A stretch of DNA of 64,000 nt. Source: Lachnospiraceae bacterium. Its GTDB lineage: Bacteria > Bacillota > Clostridia > Lachnospirales > Lachnospiraceae. The stretch lies in NCBI GenBank assembly GCA_900770345.1, contig CAAGKF010000294.1, forward strand, positions 1 to 64,000. The letters are read 5' to 3'. The number at the start of each line of letters is the position of its first letter. Position 1 is the first letter of the stretch. The notes beneath the pieces were generated by a model, which made no database searches, was not told the origin of the DNA, and saw only the letters and a program-made list of their open reading frames with translations. The position numbers were made by a program, and so were the translations under genes. Positions 1 through 7,678 of the stretch are shown here, in pieces.

Positions 1-90
1 ACCCCTTGAAGACGACGAGGTAGATAGGTTGGAGGTGGAAGTGCAGTAATGCATGGAGCTGACCAATACTAATCGGTCGAGGGCTTAACC
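1..90 (+). rRNA. rrl: 23S rRNA, 3' end (partial)
   Basis: The first 90 bases match the conserved 3' end of bacterial 23S rRNA, ending in the GGTCGAGGGCTTAACC block that pairs with the 5' end of the molecule. The gene runs in from outside the window. No 5S rRNA sequence follows in the next 165 bases, which is unusual for a 16S-23S-5S operon. The exact mature 3' end is approximate. Confidence 0.9.
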
Positions 91-202
91 AGAAGGTTTA
101 GGGAAAAGAGAAGGTTTGGTAAATCGGAATTCAATATGTGGTTTTGAAGGTATGTATATGTATAAAAAGTAAATTTTTTTCATATAATACCTTAAGAAAT
201 AC

Positions 203-231
203 TTGAATTAATCATGATTTTGAAGTATAAT
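203..231 (+). promoter_or_regulatory. Promoter of the tRNA-Asn/Glu/Cys cluster
   Basis: TTGAAT (203-208) and TATAAT (226-231) are separated by exactly 17 bases and sit 25 bases upstream of tRNA-Asn. The tRNA cluster can therefore be transcribed independently of the preceding rRNA operon. Confidence 0.7.
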
Positions 232-256
232 TGTGAATTAGAGAGTGTTTCACTAT

Positions 257-329
257 TCCTCGATAGCTCAGTCGGTAGAGCACGCGGCTGTTAACCGCGC
301 TGTCGTAGGTTCGAGTCCTACTCGGGGAG
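257..329 (+). tRNA. tRNA-Asn (GTT)
   Basis: A 73-base cloverleaf with acceptor stem TCCTCGA/TCGGGGA, anticodon loop CTGTTAA (anticodon GTT) and a GGTTCGAGTCC T-arm. No CCA is encoded. It is the first of three closely packed tRNA genes. Confidence 0.95.
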
Positions 330-352
330 TTTATTTTATCAATATATGTCAA

Positions 353-424
353 GGCCCCATGGTCAAGCGGTTAAGACATCGCCCTTTCACGGCGGTAACA
401 GGGGTCCGAATCCCCTTGGGGTCA
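353..424 (+). tRNA. tRNA-Glu (TTC)
   Basis: A 72-base cloverleaf with acceptor stem GGCCCCA/TGGGGTC and anticodon loop CTTTCAC (anticodon TTC), 23 bases after tRNA-Asn. CCA is not encoded. Confidence 0.95.
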
Positions 425-439
425 TTTATAATTTCATAT

Positions 440-511
440 GGCGACGTAGCCAAGTGGTAAGGCAATGGTCTGCAACACCAGTATCCACCGGTTCAAATCC
501 GGTCGTCGCCT
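440..511 (+). tRNA. tRNA-Cys (GCA)
   Basis: A 72-base cloverleaf with acceptor stem GGCGACG/CGTCGCC and anticodon GCA. It is the last gene of the cluster, immediately upstream of a terminator. Confidence 0.95.
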
Positions 512-520
512 CTTCAATGA

Positions 521-556
521 AACCTTGAAGGCATGGAGCTTTCAAGGTTTTTGTTT
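521..556 (+). terminator. Rho-independent terminator after the tRNA cluster
   Basis: A 9-bp perfect stem AACCTTGAA/TTCAAGGTT is followed by a T-rich tract, 10 bases after tRNA-Cys. It ends the tRNA transcript. Confidence 0.85.
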
Positions 557-677
557 TTCTTATTTTGATAGTCAGGAGCGGTCAGGAGACATAAAAAGCC
601 CCTTTCCATATCCTTTCCGATATGATAATATAGGTAGGTAAAATCAGATTGATAAAGTGACAGGATGAAAGTATTGT

Positions 678-1655
678 ATGAATTACATTGTATTGGATCT
701 TGAGTGGAATCAGAGTCCCAGCGGCAAGGAGGATTCGGTAGATCATCTTCCTTTTGAGATCATTGAGATCGGGGCAGTCAAGCTGGACGGACAGATGAAG
801 TGTCTTGGGGAGTTCCACAGGCTTATCAGGCCGCAGGTCTATCAGAAGATGCATTTTAAGATATCAGAAGTTACCCATATGGATATGGAGGAGCTTCAGC
901 AGGAAGGGGAAACCTTTGATCGGGTTATGGAAGAATTTCTGGCCTGGTGCGGAGCAGAAGAGGAGTGTCGTTTCTGCACCTGGGGATCTATGGATCTGAC
1001 AGAGCTGCAGCGGAATATGGCATACCACCAGGTTGTCAATCCGTTTTCCAGACCGCTGCTGTATTATGATGTTCAGAAGCTTTATTGTCTTCAGTATGGC
1101 GACGGAAAGACAAAGATATCTCTGGATCAGGCTGTACAGGAACAAAAGCTGCAGCAGGAGCGTCCCTTCCACAGGGCGCTGGATGATGCCTTTTATACGG
1201 GAAGGATCCTGGCCTGTATGGATATGGAATATTTTGGTGTATATGTGTCGGTAGATTATTATCTTCTGCCAAGATCAAAGGAGGAGGAATATCGGCTTTA
1301 TTTTCCGGATTATGTAAAATATGTTTCCCGTGAGTTTTCAAACCGGGAAGAGCTGATGAAGGATAAGAATGTGACAGACATCGTATGTCTGAAATGCAGG
1401 CGCATGCTGCACAAGAAGATACGGTGGTTTCCTTACGGACAAAGATTTTATTTTTGTCTTGCCGTATGTCCGGAGCATGGAAATATAAAAGGAAAGATCC
1501 GGGTGAAAAAGTCAGAGAAGGACAGGTATTATATTGTTAAGACTGTGAAAGCGGCAAATGATCGGGATGAAGAGTTTTTGCTGCAGAAGAAGCAGGATGG
1601 GCGCAGAAAGCGCAGCGGGAAGACCTGTTTTCGAGGAACAGGAAAAGAGGAATAA
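678..1655 (+). CDS. DEDDh-family 3'-5' exonuclease
   Basis: A 325-residue protein whose N-terminal ~180 residues form an RNase T/DnaQ-type exonuclease fold. The acidic pair of motif Exo I is seen in VLDLEWNQ (D7, E9). A later aspartate lies in GSMDLTE, and Exo III reads PFHRALDDA, the HxxxxD of the DEDDh subgroup. The family removes nucleotides from 3' ends of DNA or RNA using two metal ions; the substrate here is unknown. It resembles the ERI-1/KapD-like exonucleases of Firmicutes. The C-terminal ~140 residues contain two short Cys motifs (CLKC, and CLAVC near the end of the domain) that could bind zinc, followed by a basic tail. The gene is a single unit, closed by a bidirectional terminator. 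The start is the first in-frame ATG; its ribosome binding site is weak. Confidence 0.85.
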   Translation: MNYIVLDLEWNQSPSGKEDSVDHLPFEIIEIGAVKLDGQMKCLGEFHRLIRPQVYQKMHFKISEVTHMDMEELQQEGETFDRVMEEFLAWCGAEEECRFCTWGSMDLTELQRNMAYHQVVNPFSRPLLYYDVQKLYCLQYGDGKTKISLDQAVQEQKLQQERPFHRALDDAFYTGRILACMDMEYFGVYVSVDYYLLPRSKEEEYRLYFPDYVKYVSREFSNREELMKDKNVTDIVCLKCRRMLHKKIRWFPYGQRFYFCLAVCPEHGNIKGKIRVKKSEKDRYYIVKTVKAANDRDEEFLLQKKQDGRRKRSGKTCFRGTGKEE

Positions 1656-1691
1656 AATAAGATACAGGAAAGATAATATAAGAAAGAAACA

Positions 1692-1737
1692 AAAAGGGAT
1701 ATGCTTTGAGAATGAATTATCAGGGCATATCCCTTTT
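1692..1737. terminator. Bidirectional terminator between convergent genes
   Basis: The 13-bp arms AAAAGGGATATGC and GCATATCCCTTTT flank a 20-base loop. A-rich sequence on one side and T-rich on the other let it serve both the exonuclease gene on the plus strand and the response-regulator operon on the minus strand. Confidence 0.8.
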
Positions 1738-1776
1738 GGATAATGAGTCTGGCAGCGCACGTTTTCAACAGAAAAT

Positions 1777-2469
1777 TTACTCCTCACGCATGCGGTAGCC
1801 GACGCCGATTTCCGTAAAAATATATTTTGGTTCAGCAGGATTTTCCTCCAGCTTTCTGCGAATATGAGCCATATTTACACGCAGAATCTGATTATCACTG
1901 TCTGCGTAGGGGCCCCATATTTTTGTTATGATAGATTCGTAGGTCATGACTTTGCCTGCGTTCTGAGCAAGAAGACACACCAGCTTGTATTCAATCTGAG
2001 TCAAATGTACATCCCGGCCCTTTACTTTTACAAGACGGCGTTCAAAATCGATCATAAGCTCTCCGACCTCATACTTTGAGGCCTGAGTGCGGGAGCTGCC
2101 CTGGCTGTGGCGCAGGGCGGTGCGTATGCGGGCCATCAGCTCCGCGGTTCCGAAGGGTTTTGTGAGGTAGTCATCTGCTCCCAGATCAAGTGCGGTTACC
2201 TTACTGCGTTCCAGCGTTCTGGCTGAAATAACAATGATAGGGATCGTACTCCAGCTTCGAACCATTTCGATGATCTCCAGTCCATCCATATCGGGAAGAC
2301 CCAGATCCAGAAGTATGATATCAGGTCTTTCAGAAGCGATCAGCTGCAGGCCGCTTTTACCTGTATAGGCACTGATTACCCGATAGCCTTGGGGAGCCAG
2401 GGTGCGCTCGATAAAGCTGCAGATATTCTTTTCGTCCTCGATGATAATAATATTGGCTTTGGTTGACAT
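1777..2469 (-). CDS. kdpE: KdpE-like OmpR-family response regulator
   Basis: A 230-residue two-domain regulator. The N-terminal receiver has the acidic pocket in IIIIEDEKN and a phosphoacceptor Asp in ILLDLGLPDMDG. The C-terminal ~100 residues are an OmpR/PhoB winged helix (KVMTYESIITKIWG and IRRKLEENP are typical). The start at MSTKANIIII is chosen over a longer frame because GGAGGG lies 10 bases upstream. It begins 2 bases after the stop of the partner kinase, so the two form one operon. KdpE normally activates the kdpFABC potassium-uptake operon, but no kdp transporter gene lies in this window. The Kdp assignment rests on similarity of the pair, not on context. Confidence 0.85.
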   Translation of the reverse strand: MSTKANIIIIEDEKNICSFIERTLAPQGYRVISAYTGKSGLQLIASERPDIILLDLGLPDMDGLEIIEMVRSWSTIPIIVISARTLERSKVTALDLGADDYLTKPFGTAELMARIRTALRHSQGSSRTQASKYEVGELMIDFERRLVKVKGRDVHLTQIEYKLVCLLAQNAGKVMTYESIITKIWGPYADSDNQILRVNMAHIRRKLEENPAEPKYIFTEIGVGYRMREE

Positions 2470-2470
2470 T

Positions 2471-3580
2471 TTAATATTCCCTCCAGTCTGGTAAGGTAAA
2501 AGTAAACATAGCTCCGTGGTTATGATTGGATGCTTCAATAGTACCGCCGTGAGCCATAATAATCGTTTTGCATATCGTCAGGCCGATCCCCATACCTTTG
2601 TGGCCGTCACCTGTCTGATTGTGGCTGAATCCGCCTCCGTCAAAAAGGGTTCCTATGAGTTCAGGGGAAATTCCGTTTCCGTAATCCTTGACGGATACAT
2701 ACAAGTAAGAGTCCCTTGTTTCAGCGATCAGGTCAATGGGTCCGTTGCTGCCGGAATGGAAAACCGTATTTTCCAGTAAGTTGTTGATGACCTGTTCAAT
2801 GAGAAGAGCATCCATGGGAACCATGATGAAGGCATCTGGCACGGATACATGGACTACCGTATTTGGAAAGCGTTTGTGAAAGCGCTGAACAGCTTCAGAA
2901 AGCACCTCCTCCACGGATTCATCGGATTTCACTACGGAGGAGATTCCGCGTTCCTCCTGAATCCTGGTAACGGAGAGAAGATTTTCCACCATGGTGAGAA
3001 GCCACTGGGCGTCTTCAGAAATGTTCTGAAGAAGTTTTCTTTTTTCTCCTCTGGTCATGATTTCGTCCTGTTCCAGGTATGTAGCACTGGAACCGATAAT
3101 GGTGGTCAGGGGAGTGCGCAGGTCGTGGGACATTGCACGGAGAAGATTGGCCTTCATAGCCTCCTTTTCTGCTTCCATCAGCATGCGGTCTTTTTCCTGA
3201 AGCTGTATGCCCTGTTTCGTGAGAAGAATACAGATACTGCTGGTAAAGCAGGAAATAAATGCCATACCAAGGAAGGTGAAGGGATAACCGCTGATGGAAA
3301 AGTTCAGCGACATATAGGGATAAGTGTAGGCAAAATTTACCCAGAATACGCTGTACAGGGAAGCGAGGATTCCTGCTCCGTAACAGCTGGTGGCCCTGGC
3401 GATCAGGATGATCGCCAGGATAAAGATAATAGAAATATTGATTACATTACTGCTGAAATGAAATAATATGGTAGATACGATGGTAGCAGCAGCCAAATAG
3501 GTAACTGTAACAGGCAGATGCCTTATTAAGTTGGTAAAAAATGCTTTTACATCGCAGGTGCGTTTGCTCAAAAAATTCAT
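2471..3580 (-). CDS. KdpD-like sensor histidine kinase lacking the N-terminal KdpD domain
   Basis: A 369-residue membrane kinase. Four hydrophobic segments at about residues 15-110 resemble the DUF4118 membrane module of KdpD. They are followed by a short linker, the phosphoacceptor motif MSHDLRTPLTT, the N box NNLLENTVFHS and the G box GMGIGLTIC. Full KdpD has about 350 extra N-terminal residues with KdpD and Usp domains that sense potassium and ATP; these are absent here, although the ORF looks intact. The ATG at 3580 is preceded by GGGGGA and is preferred to an upstream TTG. It is translated just before the response regulator. The signal sensed is unknown. Confidence 0.85.
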   Translation of the reverse strand: MNFLSKRTCDVKAFFTNLIRHLPVTVTYLAAATIVSTILFHFSSNVINISIIFILAIILIARATSCYGAGILASLYSVFWVNFAYTYPYMSLNFSISGYPFTFLGMAFISCFTSSICILLTKQGIQLQEKDRMLMEAEKEAMKANLLRAMSHDLRTPLTTIIGSSATYLEQDEIMTRGEKRKLLQNISEDAQWLLTMVENLLSVTRIQEERGISSVVKSDESVEEVLSEAVQRFHKRFPNTVVHVSVPDAFIMVPMDALLIEQVINNLLENTVFHSGSNGPIDLIAETRDSYLYVSVKDYGNGISPELIGTLFDGGGFSHNQTGDGHKGMGIGLTICKTIIMAHGGTIEASNHNHGAMFTFTLPDWREY

Positions 3581-3625
3581 TGGTTCCCCCAAATACGGAT
3601 ATTAAGGGAGATTTTAACAGGAAGC

Positions 3626-5200
3626 TTAATGAAAAGGACCCTTTTTGTTTCTTCTTCGTTTTCTCTTCTGCCCCAGGCTGCCGGAAAAAGAACGGCGTCT
3701 GCCTGCCACAAGATTGTCAAATTCAGAAGCGGAAAAGCCGATATCCTCCAGCCGCTCCAGTCTTCTTTGACGGCGATGAGTCAGATCATCTTTTTCCTTT
3801 TTTTGTATACGATGTCTGACGGCAATAATAAGACCGATAATGACAGCCAGAGACAGAAGAATGCCGGCTATTGGCCGAATGCCCGACGGAATGCGGATAC
3901 TGGAAGCAGTACCCTCTCCTGCGATGATATTACGGCTCAGATGTTCTGCCTGACGTGAACTGCCATCGGATGAACCACCGGAAGAAGGCAAACTGTCGGG
4001 GGCTGATGGAGCCTCTGCGGGTGCTGCGGTAGCCGGCGAAGCCTCTGCCTGATCGGAAGCTGCTTCGGTATATGCGGTCCGGCTTCTCCTGCCGGAAGAT
4101 TTCAGATATACACATCCTACGGGCAGACTGTTATAAGTATACTGGATACATGCAATGGCGTCAGAGGGATCGGAATCATCCAGTTCATAGGACAGGGAGG
4201 ACTCCAGATCAGAGAAATCGGCACCTTTTGGAATGATTATTCGGCCATTCGGATCCAGCTCCAGGGAAATACCGTCACTGGCTGTCATTCCGCCGATGGT
4301 CATATCATTTTCAAGGGATCGGTAGGTGTTCTCATAATCTTCTGCCTTTAGAGACTGAAAATTACCAAAGCCAAAATCCAGCAATGTTTTTGTGTCAGAA
4401 TAATGGGACAGATGGCCGTTCAGAATTACGGAGATCAGCGTCAATCCGTTTTTCGTGGCACAGGTTACCAGAGTATTTCCAGCCAGAGAGGTATAACCCG
4501 TTTTTCCGGAAAAAGCGCCGGGGTAGTAAATGGATTCGTATTTGTTCAGCATTTTGTGGTGGTTGGCCACATAACCGCCTTCCGGGCTGCGTTTGGTAGG
4601 AGGAAGCTTATAGCTTCTGGTACCGCTGATTTCAAGAAAAGTTGGGTTTTTGATTGCTTCTCTGGTGATCAGAGCCATATCATGGGCCGTAGTATAATGG
4701 TTCTCGTCATTCAGGCCGCTTGGATTGGCAAAATGGCTGCCGGTGCAGCCGAGGCTGGCTGCTTTCTCATTCATAAGCTCTGCAAAGGCTTCTCTGGAAC
4801 CGCTGACATGGCAGGCCAGCGCATTGGCACTTTCGTTGGCGGAAGCCAGCATAAGGGCATAGAGACAGTCGCGTACAGACAGCTTATCCCCTTCATCGAT
4901 ACCGGCGCTGCTGCTTCCGGCCTCTACATTATAGACATCGTCATAAGAGAACTCCACCATTTCATCCAGACTGCAGTTTTCCAGAACGATGAGTGTGGTG
5001 AGAATCTTTGTAATGCTGGCAGGGTAGTAGCTCTGGTCAATATTTTTGCTGTACAGGATCGTTCCGGTATCTGCGTCCATCAGGATACCGCCGTCTGCTT
5101 CGATATCGATATCAGAAGGCCACTGGGGCGCAGCCCAGGCGCTGACGGTAAAGGTCAGGCACAGGCAGAAACTAAGGAGCAGAAGATAGATTCGCTTCAT
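3626..5200 (-). CDS. dacA: D-alanyl-D-alanine carboxypeptidase (PBP5/DacA family)
   Basis: A 524-residue exported serine peptidase that trims the terminal D-Ala from peptidoglycan stem peptides. A signal peptide covers about residues 1-23 (ending SAWA). The active-site motifs are SITK (S62-K65), SAN within ANESAN, and KTG within SGKTGYT. After the catalytic domain come a PBP5-type C-terminal domain, a long Ser/Pro/Ala-rich linker, one membrane segment near residues 440-460 and a very basic cytoplasmic tail. The family is often anchored by an amphipathic helix, so a true membrane helix plus a ~60-residue basic tail is a variation. GGGAGA precedes the ATG. It follows the DUF1461 gene at 140 bases and has its own promoter. 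Confidence 0.93.
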   Translation of the reverse strand: MKRIYLLLLSFCLCLTFTVSAWAAPQWPSDIDIEADGGILMDADTGTILYSKNIDQSYYPASITKILTTLIVLENCSLDEMVEFSYDDVYNVEAGSSSAGIDEGDKLSVRDCLYALMLASANESANALACHVSGSREAFAELMNEKAASLGCTGSHFANPSGLNDENHYTTAHDMALITREAIKNPTFLEISGTRSYKLPPTKRSPEGGYVANHHKMLNKYESIYYPGAFSGKTGYTSLAGNTLVTCATKNGLTLISVILNGHLSHYSDTKTLLDFGFGNFQSLKAEDYENTYRSLENDMTIGGMTASDGISLELDPNGRIIIPKGADFSDLESSLSYELDDSDPSDAIACIQYTYNSLPVGCVYLKSSGRRSRTAYTEAASDQAEASPATAAPAEAPSAPDSLPSSGGSSDGSSRQAEHLSRNIIAGEGTASSIRIPSGIRPIAGILLSLAVIIGLIIAVRHRIQKKEKDDLTHRRQRRLERLEDIGFSASEFDNLVAGRRRSFSGSLGQKRKRRRNKKGPFH

Positions 5201-5221
5201 TATAAAAATCTCCCATTCAAT

Positions 5222-5250
5222 ATTACAGTATAAAATATTTACGGCTTCAA
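5222..5250 (-). promoter_or_regulatory. Putative dacA promoter
   Basis: On the minus strand TTGAAG (5245-5250) and TGTAAT (5222-5227) are 17 bases apart, about 20 bases upstream of the dacA start. One hexamer matches consensus at 4 of 6 bases, the other at 5 of 6. Confidence 0.5.
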
Positions 5251-5340
5251 GTAAAGCGACACACCGTCTGAAATCCCGCTTTTAACGGTATTTTAACGCT
5301 GCAGTTCTGTCTGTTGTCCAGCCGCCTGAACGGCTGCGCT

Positions 5341-6045
5341 TTAGTCCTGTACGGAATGCTTCCTGCCTGACTTTAAAGTGAGGAACAGGCAGACGGAAAA
5401 GATAAGCAGTGAGGCTGCGCAGAAGAGAAACGCAATGCGTCCGGCTGTATCCATGAAAAAGCCTTCCGGTACAATGTTGATAAGCATATCTGTTGCAGGA
5501 TCCAGAAGCCACAGATCATTGTCGAAAAAGATATGATGGAACAGGATAAAGTACCTGTTAAAATCGGTGGATATGATCAGGGCCAGCAATGCGACGGTGC
5601 CGAAAAACAGCCCGGTCCCGATGCACATGGAGCCGGGAAGAACCCGTTTGAAGGATGCACCGGTGCATGCCATAAAGATCAGCATGGCGGCACAGATAAG
5701 AAGACAGGCACGACGGATGGACATCGCTTTCAGAAACAAAATCTGTACATCTTCCATATGGGCAATTTCTCGTTCGTTAAAAAATTCACGTTGTTCGCCG
5801 CCCATAGTGGTTTCTACGTGGAGATCGGAACGTCTGCCTTTGAGATAGGACATCATTTCCTCTGTTACATCCAGCAGATCTTCCATCGTCATGGAAGGAA
5901 GGCTGTCCAGTACCTGATATTTCTGATATTCTTTTTCAAAGTATCCGGGTGTCCAGTAGACCACGGCTTCCACAGATGTGAAAAACAGGATAATCATCAG
6001 GCAGAATGCGGTGATAATGCCCGCCAGTCGATGCATATGCTTCAT
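5341..6045 (-). CDS. DUF1461 (TIGR01906) integral membrane protein
   Basis: A 234-residue membrane protein with an N-terminal membrane segment (residues 8-28), a ~75-residue outside region containing the family hallmark NEREIAHMEDV, and further hydrophobic segments at about residues 112-130, 138-160 and 200-222. The family has no established function; it is common in Firmicutes. The start is supported by AGGAGG 9 bases upstream of the ATG. It lies upstream of dacA on the same strand and downstream of a tRNA-Lys terminator. Confidence 0.85.
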   Translation of the reverse strand: MKHMHRLAGIITAFCLMIILFFTSVEAVVYWTPGYFEKEYQKYQVLDSLPSMTMEDLLDVTEEMMSYLKGRRSDLHVETTMGGEQREFFNEREIAHMEDVQILFLKAMSIRRACLLICAAMLIFMACTGASFKRVLPGSMCIGTGLFFGTVALLALIISTDFNRYFILFHHIFFDNDLWLLDPATDMLINIVPEGFFMDTAGRIAFLFCAASLLIFSVCLFLTLKSGRKHSVQD

Positions 6046-6070
6046 TGGGGAGAACCTCCTTTGGTTTGAT

Positions 6071-6120
6071 AAAAAGAAAAGCCCAACCCCGCAGCTTCAT
6101 GTATCTGCAAAGTCAGACCT
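6071..6120 (-). terminator. Terminator of the downstream tRNA-Lys copy
   Basis: On the minus strand a long stem, GGTCTGACTTTGCAG pairing with CTGCGGGGTTGGGC, contains many G-U pairs and is followed by TTTTCTTTTT. A related hairpin with compensatory changes follows the second tRNA-Lys, which supports the structure. Confidence 0.8.
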
Positions 6121-6125
6121 TTGAG

Positions 6126-6198
6126 TGCGCCTTCAGGGACTCGAACCCTGGACAAATAGATTAAGAGTCTACTGCTCTACCAACTGAGCTAAAGGCGC
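6126..6198 (-). tRNA. tRNA-Lys (CTT), copy 1
   Basis: A 73-base cloverleaf on the minus strand with acceptor stem GCGCCTT/AAGGCGC and anticodon loop CTCTTAA (anticodon CTT). The tRNA part is identical to the second copy 250 bases away. Confidence 0.95.
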
Positions 6199-6231
6199 TT
6201 ATGATTCATTTCTTTAAGTGACACGCTAATT

Positions 6232-6260
6232 ATTATATACGGTACCAAGCGAAATGTCAA
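6232..6260 (-). promoter_or_regulatory. Promoter of tRNA-Lys copy 1
   Basis: A perfect consensus promoter on the minus strand: TTGACA (6255-6260), a 17-base spacer and TATAAT (6232-6237). Confidence 0.9.
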
Positions 6261-6325
6261 CAGTTTTTTGAATTTTTAGAAAAATTTTTATAACAGTGCA
6301 GACGCAGGAACCGAAAAGTGCAAAT

Positions 6326-6370
6326 AAAAAGTCCGACCCCGCAGCCTCCAGTATCTGCAAAATCAGACCT
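6326..6370 (-). terminator. Terminator of the upstream tRNA-Lys copy
   Basis: On the minus strand GGTCTGATTTTGCAG pairs with CTGCGGGGTCGGAC and is followed by TTTTT. Differences from the first copy preserve pairing. Confidence 0.8.
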
Positions 6371-6376
6371 TTTCAG

Positions 6377-6449
6377 TGCGCCTTCAGGGACTCGAACCCT
6401 GGACAAATAGATTAAGAGTCTACTGCTCTACCAACTGAGCTAAAGGCGC
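6377..6449 (-). tRNA. tRNA-Lys (CTT), copy 2
   Basis: Same mature sequence as copy 1 (anticodon CTT), with its own promoter and terminator. The flanks are similar but diverged, pointing to an old tandem duplication of the whole transcription unit. Confidence 0.95.
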
Positions 6450-6492
6450 ATCCTCATATTCTGTTTATGTGTTTCTCAACAGCACAACGAGG

Positions 6493-6521
6493 ATTATAAC
6501 GCGGAAAATGTAAAATGTCAA
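6493..6521 (-). promoter_or_regulatory. Promoter of tRNA-Lys copy 2
   Basis: A perfect consensus promoter on the minus strand: TTGACA (6516-6521), a 17-base spacer and TATAAT (6493-6498). Confidence 0.9.
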
Positions 6522-6579
6522 CACTTTTTAGAAAAATATTTTTTAAATTCCTGAACGGTAACTGGACTTTAACTCTGCG

Positions 6580-6729
6580 TTATTTTTTCCCGGGAGGCTT
6601 CAGGCTGCTTTCAAGAAGCTTGCTGACCTCCTGAAAGGAATGGCTCAGATGCAGAGCTTTGCGGTCAAGAGCCGTTTTGTCGCTGGTGGCCTGAAGCAGT
6701 TTCCGGGTAATGCCGGGAGGAAGAGGCAT
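6580..6729 (-). CDS. Small protein of 49 residues downstream of trmB
   Basis: A 49-residue reading frame beginning MPLPPGITRKLLQ and ending SSLKPPGKK, 53 bases after trmB on the same strand. It is rich in helix-forming residues, with a hydrophobic periodicity through LLQATSDKTALDRKAL and SFQEVSKLLE. It has no membrane segment or signal peptide. AAGGTG lies about 9 bases upstream and a TGA stop three codons before the ATG fixes the start. Base composition and codon use resemble the neighbours. I do not recognise the family. It could be co-transcribed with trmB. Confidence 0.55.
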   Translation of the reverse strand: MPLPPGITRKLLQATSDKTALDRKALHLSHSFQEVSKLLESSLKPPGKK

Positions 6730-6782
6730 GTTCTGTCACACCTTTTGAAATCTCTTTCTTACTGAAAGGATATGCGGGGTTT

Positions 6783-7469
6783 TTAATTATGTGAGCCGGA
6801 TACCGGATTGTGAGAGGCAGGCTGGCAGTGCGGTCCCCTTCCCGCGATCAGCTTGCAGATCGGTTTGCCTTCGGCAGAAAATTTCATCTCATATTCGGTC
6901 ATGATATTTCCTTTTGCCATGGGACTGTGGTGCAGATCAAAGGTGTATTCGGCAATTTTCCAGCCGGCTTCCGGTATGGATTCCAGAGAGTAATCAAAAA
7001 GAGGCCGGTTGTCTGTTTTAAATTCCACGACTCCGTCGGGAGCAAGGATCTTGTCGTAAACGGAGAGAAAGGCCGGGGATGTGAGCCGGCGTTTGGCGTG
7101 GCGGTCCTTGGGCCAGGGGTCAGAAAAATTCAGATAGATCCGATCTACTTCACCGGGAGCGAAAATGTCGGCCATATCTTTGGCGTCAATGCACATAAAA
7201 TAAATATTATCAAGCTCAAGCTCCGAACGCTTCTGAAGTCCCCTCAGCAGCACACTGGAATAACGTTCAATGCCGATATAATTGATCTCGGGATGGTTTA
7301 CGGCATGTTCCATGATGAAACGTCCTTTTCCCATTCCTACTTCGATCTGCAGGGGATGGGTATTTTTAAAAACCTGGTTCCAGGCGCCCTTATGGAGAGC
7401 AGGATCCTGAATAACGTAGGGGCTGGAAGCAATGGTCTCCTCCGCGCCCCGGATGTGGCGTAAGCGCAT
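6783..7469 (-). CDS. trmB: tRNA (guanine-N7-)-methyltransferase
   Basis: A 228-residue TrmB family enzyme that forms m7G46 in the variable loop of tRNA, using S-adenosylmethionine. The SAM-binding motif is visible in IEVGMGKGRF (about residues 42-51). The conserved acidic site is in NYIGIERY, and the family signature in LNFSDPWPKDRHAKRRL (about residues 120-136). The length is normal for the family. AAGGAC lies about 10 bases upstream of the ATG. The C-terminal ~25 residues, past the catalytic fold, are unconserved in appearance. Confidence 0.95.
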   Translation of the reverse strand: MRLRHIRGAEETIASSPYVIQDPALHKGAWNQVFKNTHPLQIEVGMGKGRFIMEHAVNHPEINYIGIERYSSVLLRGLQKRSELELDNIYFMCIDAKDMADIFAPGEVDRIYLNFSDPWPKDRHAKRRLTSPAFLSVYDKILAPDGVVEFKTDNRPLFDYSLESIPEAGWKIAEYTFDLHHSPMAKGNIMTEYEMKFSAEGKPICKLIAGRGPHCQPASHNPVSGSHN

Positions 7470-7678
7470 ATGTGTACCGTCCTTTTACTGTGATGGATTG
7501 TAACGGTCCGGGAATCCTGAACCGATACGTATTATTTAGGTATTTTATCATCGGAACAGGGTATTTGCAACAAAATTCGGGGGAAGCTGTTTTTTATAAA
7601 ATATAGTGCAAAATTGGCAAAAATCGAGTATACTATACATAATAGGCGGATATCTGAAGATACTAAGGAGGAAGGCTT

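Noticed and set aside
245..528. Two short plus-strand frames across the tRNA cluster
   Set aside because: They run straight through tRNA-Asn, tRNA-Glu and tRNA-Cys, whose cloverleaf structures are clear; no ribosome binding site or codon bias supports them.
4403..5233. 276-residue plus-strand frame
   Set aside because: It is the antisense of dacA, whose signal peptide and three active-site motifs are unambiguous.
6810..7463. 217-residue plus-strand frame
   Set aside because: Antisense of trmB; the trmB strand has the complete family signature.
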